DNA of 11,386 bases from NCBI GenBank assembly GCA_017304505.1, contig JAFKKQ010000362.1, positions 1 through 11,386 on the forward strand. The letters are read 5' to 3'. Below the pieces are notes generated by a model. That model was not told where the DNA came from. It made no database searches and saw only the letters and a list, made by a program, of their open reading frames with translations. The position numbers were made by a program, and so were the translations under genes. Source of the DNA: Hyphomicrobiales bacterium (GTDB lineage Bacteria > Pseudomonadota > Alphaproteobacteria > Rhizobiales > Xanthobacteraceae). The stretch's first letter is position 1. Every line of letters begins with the position of its first letter. Positions 5,875-11,386 of this stretch are shown here, in pieces.

Positions 5875-7291
5875 ATGACCCACGTCATGACCTCGCACGC
5901 CGATCCCTTGAAGATCGCCATTGTCGGCAGCGGGCCGAGTGGGTTCTACGCCGTGGAAGCGCTTCTTCAATCGGGTCCGGATGTCGAGATCGACCTTTAC
6001 GACCGCATTCCGGTGCCGTTCGGATTGGTCCGCTACGGTGTCGCGCCGGACCATCAGAAACTGAAAGAGGTCACGCGTGTCTTCACCAGACTCGCGCTCG
6101 ATCAGCGCGTTCGTTTCTTCGGCAACGTCACGGTCGGTCATGATGTGTCGATCGCCGAATTGCAGGAGCTTTACGACGCAGTGGTGATCGCCTCGGGCGC
6201 GGGCGTCGACCGCGCTATGAACGTGCCGGGTGAAGACCTGAACGGCTCACACGCCGCAGTCGACTTCGTCGGCTGGTACAACGGCCACCCCGACTATCGG
6301 GACTGCCGCTTCGATCTTTCGGGAGAGCATGCGGCCATCGTCGGGCAGGGTAATGTTGCGATCGACGTCTGCCGTATCCTGGCAAAGACCGTTGACGAAT
6401 TGCGCAAGACCGATATCGCCGAACATGCTTTGGATGCGCTGGCGCGTTCGCGGCTTCGCACCATCACGATCGTCGGTCGGCGCGGGCCGGCTCAGATGAA
6501 GTTTACCACGAAGGAATTGCGTGAGTTGGGCACCTTGACCGGCTGGGACGTGACTCTCGATCCTGCCGATCTTGAGCTCGACGAAACCAGCGCGGTGGAG
6601 ATGGCCGCTCCGCAGGCAGCGGTCGCCGCGAAGAATCTGGAGGTGCTGCGAGGATATGCGGCGAAGCCACGCTCGCAGCCGCGCGAAATCCGGATTCGCT
6701 TCTTTTCTGCGCCGCATCGGGTCGAGGGCGATGAGCGCATCAAGAACCTTGTCGTGGAGCGAACCAGGCTTTCCGGCCCCGCCTTTCGCCAGCAGGCGGA
6801 AGGGACAGGGACCTATCGTGACATCGCGGCCGATGTGCTGTTCCGCAGCATCGGCTATGCGGCGCTGCCGTTGCCGGGATGCGGCGCTGCCGTTGCCGGG
6901 TCTGCCGTTCGACCCTCGCTCCAAGACCGTCCCGAACGTTGCGGGCCGGGTCCGCGATGCCGACGGAGCCGTTGTGCCCCGCATTTACGTGACGGGGTGG
7001 ATCAAGAGGGGGCCGACCGGCATCATCGGCACCAACCGCGCCGACAGCATCGAAACGGTGGCGAGCCTTCTCGCGGACAATCCTCCGCGGCAAGCGGACG
7101 GCCGGGATAAAGCTTCGGCGTTGCTGCGCGATCGCGGCGTGCAGCCGACCAGCTTCACGCATTGGCAAGCGATCGACCAGATCGAGCTTGAGCGCGGCCG
7201 GACCCTGGGCAAGGTTCGGGACAAGATCGCGGATCCGGATGAATTCCTGTCGATCGCGGCTCGCGCCGACGAAATGGCGGCGCCCACGTGA
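5875..7291 (+). pseudogene. fprA: Ferredoxin-NADP+ reductase (adrenodoxin-reductase type), frameshifted
   Basis: The product should move electrons between NADPH and a ferredoxin using FAD, in the cytoplasm. Frame 1 runs from ATG 5875 and carries the FAD motif IVGSGPSG (16-23) and VPFGLVRYGVAPDH (47-60). It then carries the NADP motif IVGQGNVAIDVCRIL (155-169) and GRRGPAQMKFTTKELREL (201-218). After SIGYAALPLPG it derails at an exact 22-bp duplication (6857-6878 = 6879-6900) and runs in the wrong frame to a stop at 7110. The true C-terminus, GLPFDPRSKTVPNVAGRV then TGWIKRGPTGIIGTNRADS, continues in frame 2 to TGA at 7289-7291. Removing one copy restores 464 residues, close to the family's length of about 456. 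As written, the protein lacks the C-terminal GTNRAD segment that closes the FAD site, so it is probably inactive. A second ATG at 5887 is possible; the Shine-Dalgarno is weak. Confidence 0.9.
6857..6900 (+). repeat. Perfect 22-bp tandem duplication inside the reductase gene
   Basis: Bases 6857-6878 and 6879-6900 are identical (each begins ATGCGGCGC and ends TTGCCGGG) and directly adjacent. Since 22 is not a multiple of three, the unit shifts the frame by +1. Deleting either copy gives the continuous peptide GYAALPLPGLPFDPR, which matches the expected family sequence. The duplication is therefore recent, or an assembly artefact. Confidence 0.97.
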
Positions 7292-7341
7292 CCGGTTCAG
7301 CTCCTTTCCAGGGTTGCCGCTTCCTCACGCGGGAGCTCAGC

Positions 7342-7378
7342 CAACTCACCCCGGTGGGGTTCGGCGGGGCGGGAGTTG
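7342..7378. terminator. Nested inverted repeat after the reductase gene
   Basis: CAACTC (7342-7347) pairs with GAGTTG (7373-7378) and encloses the hairpin ACCCC-GGT-GGGGT (7348-7360). It lies about 50 bases after the restored reductase stop (7291) and 105 bases before the next start. There is no U-tract. It is a candidate terminator or an RNA processing site in the 191-base non-coding gap 7292-7482, which shows nothing else beyond the downstream Shine-Dalgarno. Confidence 0.3.
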
Positions 7379-7482
7379 AGCGTCAAGACACTTATGGACA
7401 TCGACGCGTGAACAGAGGTGAGCAGCGGCAGCGGCGCCGCCGATCGCAAGGATGACGGTCTTCAGAACCGACGGAGGGAGCG

Positions 7483-8475
7483 ATGAACTGGAAGCTCGAT
7501 TCGAAAGCCCGATATAATCCTACCCGGCGCACGGTCCTTACGACCGCGCTCGCGCTGGCCGCGGCGGGATCCGCCCGCGCGCAACAAACCTACCCTTCGC
7601 GCCCAGTTCGGATCATCGTTCCGACGGGTGCGGGCGCAGCCCTGGATACGATTGCCCGCGGTATGGCGATGCGACTTGAAGCTCATCTCGGCGCGCCGTT
7701 CGTCGTTGAGAACAAGCCCGGAGCCAACTCGACTATCGGGTCCGAGTTCGTCGCGCGCTCAGAGCCCGATGGCTATACGCTGCTCTATACCGGGCAGGCC
7801 ATCAGTGTGAATCCGAGCCTGTACAAACTGTCGTATGACGCTGAGAAGTCTTTCGCGCCGGTCGCCACCATCGCCACGGCGCCGATCACGATGGTTGTCC
7901 CGGCGAAAAGCCCCTATGCGAACGTTCGCGAGCTCATTGGTGCGGCGAAGAGCAAGCCCGGCGGCCTGACTTACGGCTCGGCGGGGCGCGGCAGCCCCCC
8001 GTACGTCGCCGCCGAGCTGTTCCAGCAGACGGCGGGGGTCACATTCACCCACGTCCCTTACAAGGGCGCGGCGCCGGCCTTGACCGATTTGCTTGGCGAG
8101 CGCCTCGATCTGATGTTTCCGTCGCTGACCTTGGCGAAAGGTTTCATCGCGGCTGGCAAGGTGCGTGTGTTGGGGATCGCTTCCGAGCGGCGGTTGCCGC
8201 TCGCACCCGATATTCCTACGATCCAGGACATGGGACTGCCGGGTTTCGCCACCAGCTCATGGTCGGGAATTGTCGCGCCGGCGGGTACACCCGACGAAAT
8301 TGTGGCGCGCCTGCAAACCGCGATCAGTGAGATCATGGCCAAACCTGACATGAAGGAGTTCTTCAGCAAGCAGGGGCTCGATCCGAATTTCCGCGATCGG
8401 CAGGCCTTCGCCAAACTGATTCATGAGGAGACGGCTAACTTCGCGCACATGCTTGCCAACGCGAAAGACAAGTAG
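7483..8475 (+). CDS. Bug-family (tripartite tricarboxylate transporter) solute-binding protein
   Basis: A 330-residue periplasmic receptor of the TctC/Bug family, which captures carboxylates or similar small acids for a TctAB membrane carrier. The N-terminus has twin Arg (R15-R16, NPTRRTVLTTALALAAAG) and cleavage after ARA (about residue 33), suggesting TAT export. The mature protein opens with the family hallmark YPSRPVRIIVPTGAGAALDTIAR (37-59; D55 at the ligand loop). VVENKPGANSTIG (74-86), EPDGYTLL (93-100) and HVPYKGAAPALTDLLGERLD (187-206) follow, as usual. ATG 7483 has a strong Shine-Dalgarno, GGAGG at 7473-7477. No tctA or tctB gene is in the window, so it may work with a distant carrier, which is common for this expanded family. 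The ligand cannot be read from sequence; context suggests an aromatic-derived or amino acid-like acid. Confidence 0.93.
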   Translation: MNWKLDSKARYNPTRRTVLTTALALAAAGSARAQQTYPSRPVRIIVPTGAGAALDTIARGMAMRLEAHLGAPFVVENKPGANSTIGSEFVARSEPDGYTLLYTGQAISVNPSLYKLSYDAEKSFAPVATIATAPITMVVPAKSPYANVRELIGAAKSKPGGLTYGSAGRGSPPYVAAELFQQTAGVTFTHVPYKGAAPALTDLLGERLDLMFPSLTLAKGFIAAGKVRVLGIASERRLPLAPDIPTIQDMGLPGFATSSWSGIVAPAGTPDEIVARLQTAISEIMAKPDMKEFFSKQGLDPNFRDRQAFAKLIHEETANFAHMLANAKDK

Positions 8476-8559
8476 GGCATGCCGGTCCGTCGCGATTTGT
8501 GCTAGTTTAGAGATCAACGGTCGTCCGGCGCATGCGTGCGTTGGCGAATGGAGGGTCAG

Positions 8560-9036
8560 ATGGGGAAGGATAAAGTTGTTGCGGCACCGTCGAAATCGAA
8601 CGGCGACACCGTGCCCTACGGCGAATTCTTCGGCAACGTCCGGATCACCGGAGACCTTCTGACCGCCGACGCGGAGCGCCCCTGGGTCCGAACCGTTCCC
8701 ACCGATGCGCCGCACCATCAGTACGTGATCTGGCTCGGTTGCCAGATGTTGCGGACGGCGCACATTGCGCAGGCGCTCGACGCAATCATGAACCACCTCA
8801 CTGTGGATCATGTCACGCTCGGCGGTCCCTCGAGTTGCTGCGGTACGATCCATCAGCGCCGCGGCGATATTGCCGTGGGCGATGCAATGACACGCCGGAC
8901 GGTGGACAAATTCGATGCGTTCACGCCCGAGCAACTGCTGTGGTGGTGTCCGTCCTGCGACAACCATTTGCGGATCAAGGGCGAGGAGTTCGAGACCGAG
9001 ACGACAAAGAACCGCAAGAGCGTCGTCCGCCAATGA
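8560..9036 (+). CDS. HdrB-like CCG-domain iron-sulfur protein, N-terminal part
   Basis: 158 residues from ATG 8560, chosen for GGAGG at 8550-8554; an upstream GTG at 8536 and ATG at 8548 are in frame but overlap that site. The segment carries one full cysteine-rich CCG domain: C61, then 31 residues, C93-C94, then 35 residues, then C130-x-x-C133. This matches the CX31-39CCX35-36CXXC signature of heterodisulfide reductase subunit B, glycolate oxidase GlcF and LutA-type proteins. Such domains bind a non-cubane or [4Fe-4S] cluster and serve electron transfer or disulfide/ketoacid chemistry. The frame stops at TGA 9034-9036, just where a second domain begins in another frame. Either this is a one-domain protein translated next to its partner, or the first half of a gene broken by a +1 shift. 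The second view is favoured because the linker also reads as protein in the other frame. Confidence 0.75.
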   Translation: MGKDKVVAAPSKSNGDTVPYGEFFGNVRITGDLLTADAERPWVRTVPTDAPHHQYVIWLGCQMLRTAHIAQALDAIMNHLTVDHVTLGGPSSCCGTIHQRRGDIAVGDAMTRRTVDKFDAFTPEQLLWWCPSCDNHLRIKGEEFETETTKNRKSVVRQ

Positions 9037-9049
9037 GGTCCCGCTGCGC

Positions 9050-9553
9050 GTGGCAGTGCATACGCATCACGGCTTTCCGGAGCAGGATGTGGACTCGGAC
9101 GGTGTTGTCCGCATCCTGTCGATGATCCCGAAGCTTGAGATCATTGACATGCCGCAGTGGTCCATCGTCGGCCGGCATTGCTCGGACACCACGCTGAGAA
9201 ATTTTGGCAAGGAGAAGTATCTTGCCCAGATGGTGGATTGGATTGCCGAGGCCAGGCGCCGCGGTGCCGACCGTGTGGTTTCGATCTATCATTCATGCCA
9301 TCGCCAGATGGTCCTGTCGCAACTCGATGCGCCTCCCGAGTCGCGGGTCGAGGTCGAGAACTATCTGGGCTTGATGGCGCGCGGGCTGGGGCTGCCTCTG
9401 CACGAGGACAAGTTCGCCCGCTTCAGCACATTGGGCAATGTCGATCAGATCATGCACGAACTGGCCGGCGAGATCGCCAAGAGCGGCATCGACCCGGAGC
9501 GTGCGCGGCGCGCCATCAAGGCGCATTTCGGCGCGAGGGACCCCTCGTGCTGA
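9050..9553 (+). CDS. HdrB-like protein, second (degenerate) CCG domain
   Basis: 167 residues if started at GTG 9050, with GAGGT at 9035-9039 as a possible Shine-Dalgarno. The same frame is open upstream, and NEVPLR immediately before VAVHTHHGF reads as a natural linker, so this is probably the C-terminal half of the preceding gene displaced by one base. Removing one base near 9030-9034 would join VVR to NEVPLRVAV. The fold order (LRVAVHTHHG, a helix, PKLEIIDMPQ, GRHCSD, RVVSIYHSCHRQM) parallels the second domain of HdrB/GlcF. The usual HxPC is HTHH and CCG is HCS, leaving only C44 and C83 plus the last residue, C167. This degenerate second cluster site is odd, but single-cluster CCG proteins exist. 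Function as an electron carrier is inferred. Confidence 0.65.
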   Translation: MAVHTHHGFPEQDVDSDGVVRILSMIPKLEIIDMPQWSIVGRHCSDTTLRNFGKEKYLAQMVDWIAEARRRGADRVVSIYHSCHRQMVLSQLDAPPESRVEVENYLGLMARGLGLPLHEDKFARFSTLGNVDQIMHELAGEIAKSGIDPERARRAIKAHFGARDPSC

Positions 9554-9560
9554 GATAGGC

Positions 9561-9589
9561 GGCCGCCGGTGCGCCATTCGCCGGCGGCC
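9561..9589 (+). terminator. Strong GC hairpin after the HdrB-like gene
   Basis: GGCCGCCGG (9561-9569) and CCGGCGGCC (9581-9589) form a perfect 9-bp stem around an 11-base loop, eight bases after the stop codon. It is not followed by a U-run. It probably terminates or attenuates transcription before the two Rid genes, or stabilises the upstream message. The remaining gap to 9722 has an imperfect palindrome (9637-9655, AGCCGAGT-CAA-ACTTGGCT) and no gene. Confidence 0.45.
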
Positions 9590-9722
9590 GGAAACGTCAT
9601 CCTGCGTCATCACAAGCATACCGTCGAGGCGGAACAAGCCGAGTCAAACTTGGCTGCATGGACTACGGCAGCCGCCGCCTGTGCCCCTTCATCAACGGCC
9701 ACACTGGAAAACGGAGACTGTC

Positions 9723-10130
9723 ATGGACGTCAAGCACATTCATCCCGGCACCGTCGCAAAGCCCAGCGGCGTCTGGACCCCGGCCATTCTGGTCACGCAG
9801 CCGGGCCAACTGGTGTTCCTGTCAGGATTTACCTCGCGCGATGAGGCCGGCAACGTCGTCGGCATCGGCGATATCAGCGCTCAAACGGAGCAGGTGTGCA
9901 AGCTCCTGCAAAACGCGATGCGAGCGGCCGGCGGCGAGCTCAAGGACATCGTCCGTGTCGATGTGTTCGTCCGCGACATCGAGCAGTTCGACGCTATTCA
10001 TGCCGTCCGGCGGCGCTACTTCCCGAACAACGCGCCGGTTTCCACGATGGTGCAGGTCAGCCGCATGGTGGATGACCGCTCGCTGATCGAGATCAACGCC
10101 ATCGGTGTGCTGCCATACGACAAAGCGTAA
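9723..10130 (+). CDS. Rid (YjgF/YER057c/UK114) family protein 1
   Basis: 135 residues, a typical single-domain Rid protein. The family forms trimers with clefts between subunits; RidA itself hydrolyses reactive enamine/imine intermediates. Recognisable are GQLVFLSGFTSRDEAGNVVG (28-47), QVCKLLQNAMRAAGGELKDIVRVDVFVRD (57-85) and PVSTMVQVSRM (105-115). The Arg that binds the substrate carboxylate in RidA (E. coli Arg105) falls at S107 here, so this belongs with the non-canonical Rid groups and probably has another activity. ATG 9723 follows GGAG at 9713-9716; the longer open frame from 9438 is overlap with the upstream gene. It is followed 74 bases later by a second Rid gene of equal length, and the two are likely co-transcribed. 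The link to amino-muconate-type chemistry is contextual. Confidence 0.9.
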   Translation: MDVKHIHPGTVAKPSGVWTPAILVTQPGQLVFLSGFTSRDEAGNVVGIGDISAQTEQVCKLLQNAMRAAGGELKDIVRVDVFVRDIEQFDAIHAVRRRYFPNNAPVSTMVQVSRMVDDRSLIEINAIGVLPYDKA

Positions 10131-10204
10131 CGGCGGCTGTTTGCGAGGGTCGCGGCGGGTCTTCGCGGCACTATCCGTAAATCCGGCTATCGATAGGAAA
10201 CGTT

Positions 10205-10612
10205 GTGACCACCAAGACAATCATCCAGCCTCGCGGCATGGCCGAAGCGGTCGGGCCGTTTTCCCGTGCGGTCCTGGTCGGCGATCATCTGTATATCGCG
10301 GGCACGACGGCCTTGAGCCACGTGAGCGGCGATTATTACGAGCGGAAAATTCCCGACAATATCGAGGAGCAGACACGCCTCACGCTCGATAATATCAAGA
10401 AATGCGTGGAGGCCGCGGGCGGTACGATGGCCGACATCTTCAAGATCGTCATCATGCTGAAGAACCCGGCGGACTACAAACGCATGAACGCGGTGCGGGC
10501 GGAGTATTTCCCAGTCGAGCCGCCGATCAGCACCTGCTTTCGCGCCGAGGTGATGCGCGACGACCTGCTCGTTGAAATCGAGGCCGTCGCGCTGATCAAA
10601 CCGGCCGCCTGA
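10205..10612 (+). CDS. Rid (YjgF/YER057c/UK114) family protein 2
   Basis: 135 residues starting at GTG 10205, with AGGA at 10195-10198. The family pattern is clear: GPFSRAVLVGDHLYIAGT (17-34), LTLDNIKKCVEAAGGTMADIFKIVIML (59-85), MNAVRAEYFPVEPPISTCF (94-112) and LVEIEAVALIK (122-132). The position of the RidA catalytic Arg is S109 here, as in its neighbour, so the canonical imine hydrolase site is missing. It is clearly divergent from Rid protein 1, so the pair is not a recent duplication. A mixed trimer or two different substrates are both possible. It ends 23 bases from the convergent lyase gene, with its stop codon inside a terminator-like loop. Confidence 0.9.
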   Translation: MTTKTIIQPRGMAEAVGPFSRAVLVGDHLYIAGTTALSHVSGDYYERKIPDNIEEQTRLTLDNIKKCVEAAGGTMADIFKIVIMLKNPADYKRMNAVRAEYFPVEPPISTCFRAEVMRDDLLVEIEAVALIKPAA

Positions 10613-10624
10613 GGAGCGGCGGCC
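10603..10624. terminator. Bidirectional terminator-like hairpin between convergent genes
   Basis: GGCCGCC (10603-10609) and GGCGGCC (10618-10624) form a perfect 7-bp stem. The loop TGAGGAGC contains the stop codon of the second Rid gene. It lies between two genes that face each other and can serve both. A-rich sequence (ATCAAA) precedes it and CTTCG follows; neither is a full U-tract for its direction. Confidence 0.5.
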
Positions 10625-10635
10625 TTCGCCCCATA

Positions 10636-11386
10636 TCAACGTTTGGCGCGCGCCAGCAGTTGTCGCGCGCGCTCCAGGTGCGGGCGGTCATACATGACGC
10701 CGCCGATGCCGACCGTTCCAGCGCCCGGATTTTCCGCGAACGCTGCGATCACCGCTTCGGCCCGCTTCACCGCGTCCGCAGTCGGCGTGAACACCTCGTT
10801 GATGACGGCGACCTGGGCGGGGTGGATCGCCATCTTGCCGGTGAAGCCGTCGCGGCGGGCTTCTTCGCATTCCCGACGCAGGCCGGCCTCGTTGCGGAAA
10901 TCGACATAAACGGTGTCGATGGCTTGCACCTGTGCGGCGGCGGCACCGGCGAGGCAGAGGCTGCGCGCAAGCTGATAGGGCGCGAGGAAATGGCCGTCGC
11001 GGTCGCGGTTGGCTTCCGCGCCGAGCTCGACCGACAAGTCTTCTGCACCCCAGGTCAGGCCCGTGAGGCGTTTGCTCGCTCCGACGTAGGTGCCGGCGAG
11101 AAAGATTGCCTGCGCTGTCTCCGTCGCGATGGCGATGATGTCGAGCGCGCCGTCGGCTATGCCGTGCACAGCCTCGCGCGCGGTGATCTTGGCGTCGCAA
11201 TGGATCACCGCCGTGCCGCCTTCCGCCTTGGGGAACATCACGCCGTCGGGCTGGGCCGCGACCACCGCGTCGAGATCGTCGTCGGTCAATCCCGTGGCGA
11301 GGCCATTGATGCGCACGTAGAGGCGGGGGCGGTTGGTCGCGGTGCGGGCTTCCCTGACGAAGGCGGCCGTGGTGGTCCGCGCCTGC
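10636..11386 (-). CDS. HpcH/HpaI aldolase / citrate lyase beta (CitE-like) protein, 5' end missing
   Basis: The 3' 249 codons of a TIM-barrel lyase whose start lies beyond the right edge; the frame is open to 11385, so GTG at 11316 is not a start. The family includes CitE, malyl-CoA lyase and (3S)-malyl-CoA thioesterase, which cleave or hydrolyse acyl-CoA adducts with a divalent metal. Visible motifs, numbered within the visible part, are RPRLYVRINGL (19-29), GVMFPKAEGG (48-57) and IATETAQAI with E89. LTWGAEDLSVELG follows with E115/D116 as metal site, then GKMAIHPAQV (183-192). The C-terminal helix ERARQLLARAK is complete and ends at a TGA in the convergent intergenic space. Convergent orientation puts it in a different transcript from the Rid genes. 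Its exact substrate cannot be told from sequence. Confidence 0.88.
   Translation of the reverse strand, partial: QARTTTAAFVREARTATNRPRLYVRINGLATGLTDDDLDAVVAAQPDGVMFPKAEGGTAVIHCDAKITAREAVHGIADGALDIIAIATETAQAIFLAGTYVGASKRLTGLTWGAEDLSVELGAEANRDRDGHFLAPYQLARSLCLAGAAAAQVQAIDTVYVDFRNEAGLRRECEEARRDGFTGKMAIHPAQVAVINEVFTPTADAVKRAEAVIAAFAENPGAGTVGIGGVMYDRPHLERARQLLARAKR

Noticed and set aside
6247..6984. Minus-strand open frame of 245 codons opposite the reductase
   Set aside because: It covers clearly conserved reductase motifs on the plus strand and shows no recognisable protein features.
8257..9033. Minus-strand open frame of 258 codons opposite the Bug and HdrB-like genes
   Set aside because: It spans two real plus-strand genes and their gap, and its composition is typical of antisense GC-rich reading.
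9723..10612. Idea that the two Rid genes are a recent tandem duplication
   Set aside because: Equal length, but the sequences differ almost throughout apart from family positions, so any duplication would be ancient.

Overview
The window is GC-rich DNA from an alphaproteobacterium, probably of the order Hyphomicrobiales (Bradyrhizobium/Xanthobacteraceae-like). The evidence is protein style and local order: a NifU/IscU-type scaffold gene diverging from folE and followed by hisI, plus a Bug-type solute receptor. No tRNA, rRNA, CRISPR array, insertion sequence or phage gene was seen. The genus assignment is inference.

Region 1 (1-2500) is housekeeping. It holds the 3' end of an uncharacterised protein gene, a NifU/IscU-like scaffold on the minus strand, then folE (GTP cyclohydrolase I) and hisI (phosphoribosyl-AMP cyclohydrolase) on the plus strand. 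The scaffold/folE intergenic space carries a TATAAT box for the scaffold gene. It also holds a GC-rich, hairpin-prone folE leader that can pair with the folE ribosome binding site. A strong hairpin follows folE.

Region 2 (2500-10612) reads as an accessory catabolic neighbourhood, all on the plus strand. It contains a CnbZ-like (2-aminomuconate deaminase-type) protein, an exported protein with a possible papain/NlpC-like Cys-His pair, and an adrenodoxin-reductase-type ferredoxin-NADP+ reductase. These are followed by a TAT-exported Bug-family solute receptor, a HdrB-like CCG-domain iron-sulfur protein split over two reading frames, and two tandem Rid-family proteins that lack the canonical catalytic Arg. 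A 3'-convergent HpcH/HpaI (CitE-like) lyase gene enters from the right edge on the minus strand.

Three observations stand out. (i) The reductase gene is broken by an exact 22-bp tandem duplication; removing one copy restores one 464-residue frame. (ii) Two 21-bp palindromes of identical architecture (TGTATC-R-N5-Y-GATACA core) lie upstream of the CnbZ-like gene and of the reductase gene. They suggest one unidentified regulator controls both, which would tie the reductase to the deaminase. (iii) The HdrB-like gene also shifts by +1 between its two domains.

The working model is inference. A substrate is captured by the Bug receptor and processed through enamine/imine intermediates by the CnbZ-like and Rid proteins, with redox input from the reductase and the Fe-S protein. 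It may currently be impaired by two frame lesions, unless these are sequence errors or switchable sites.
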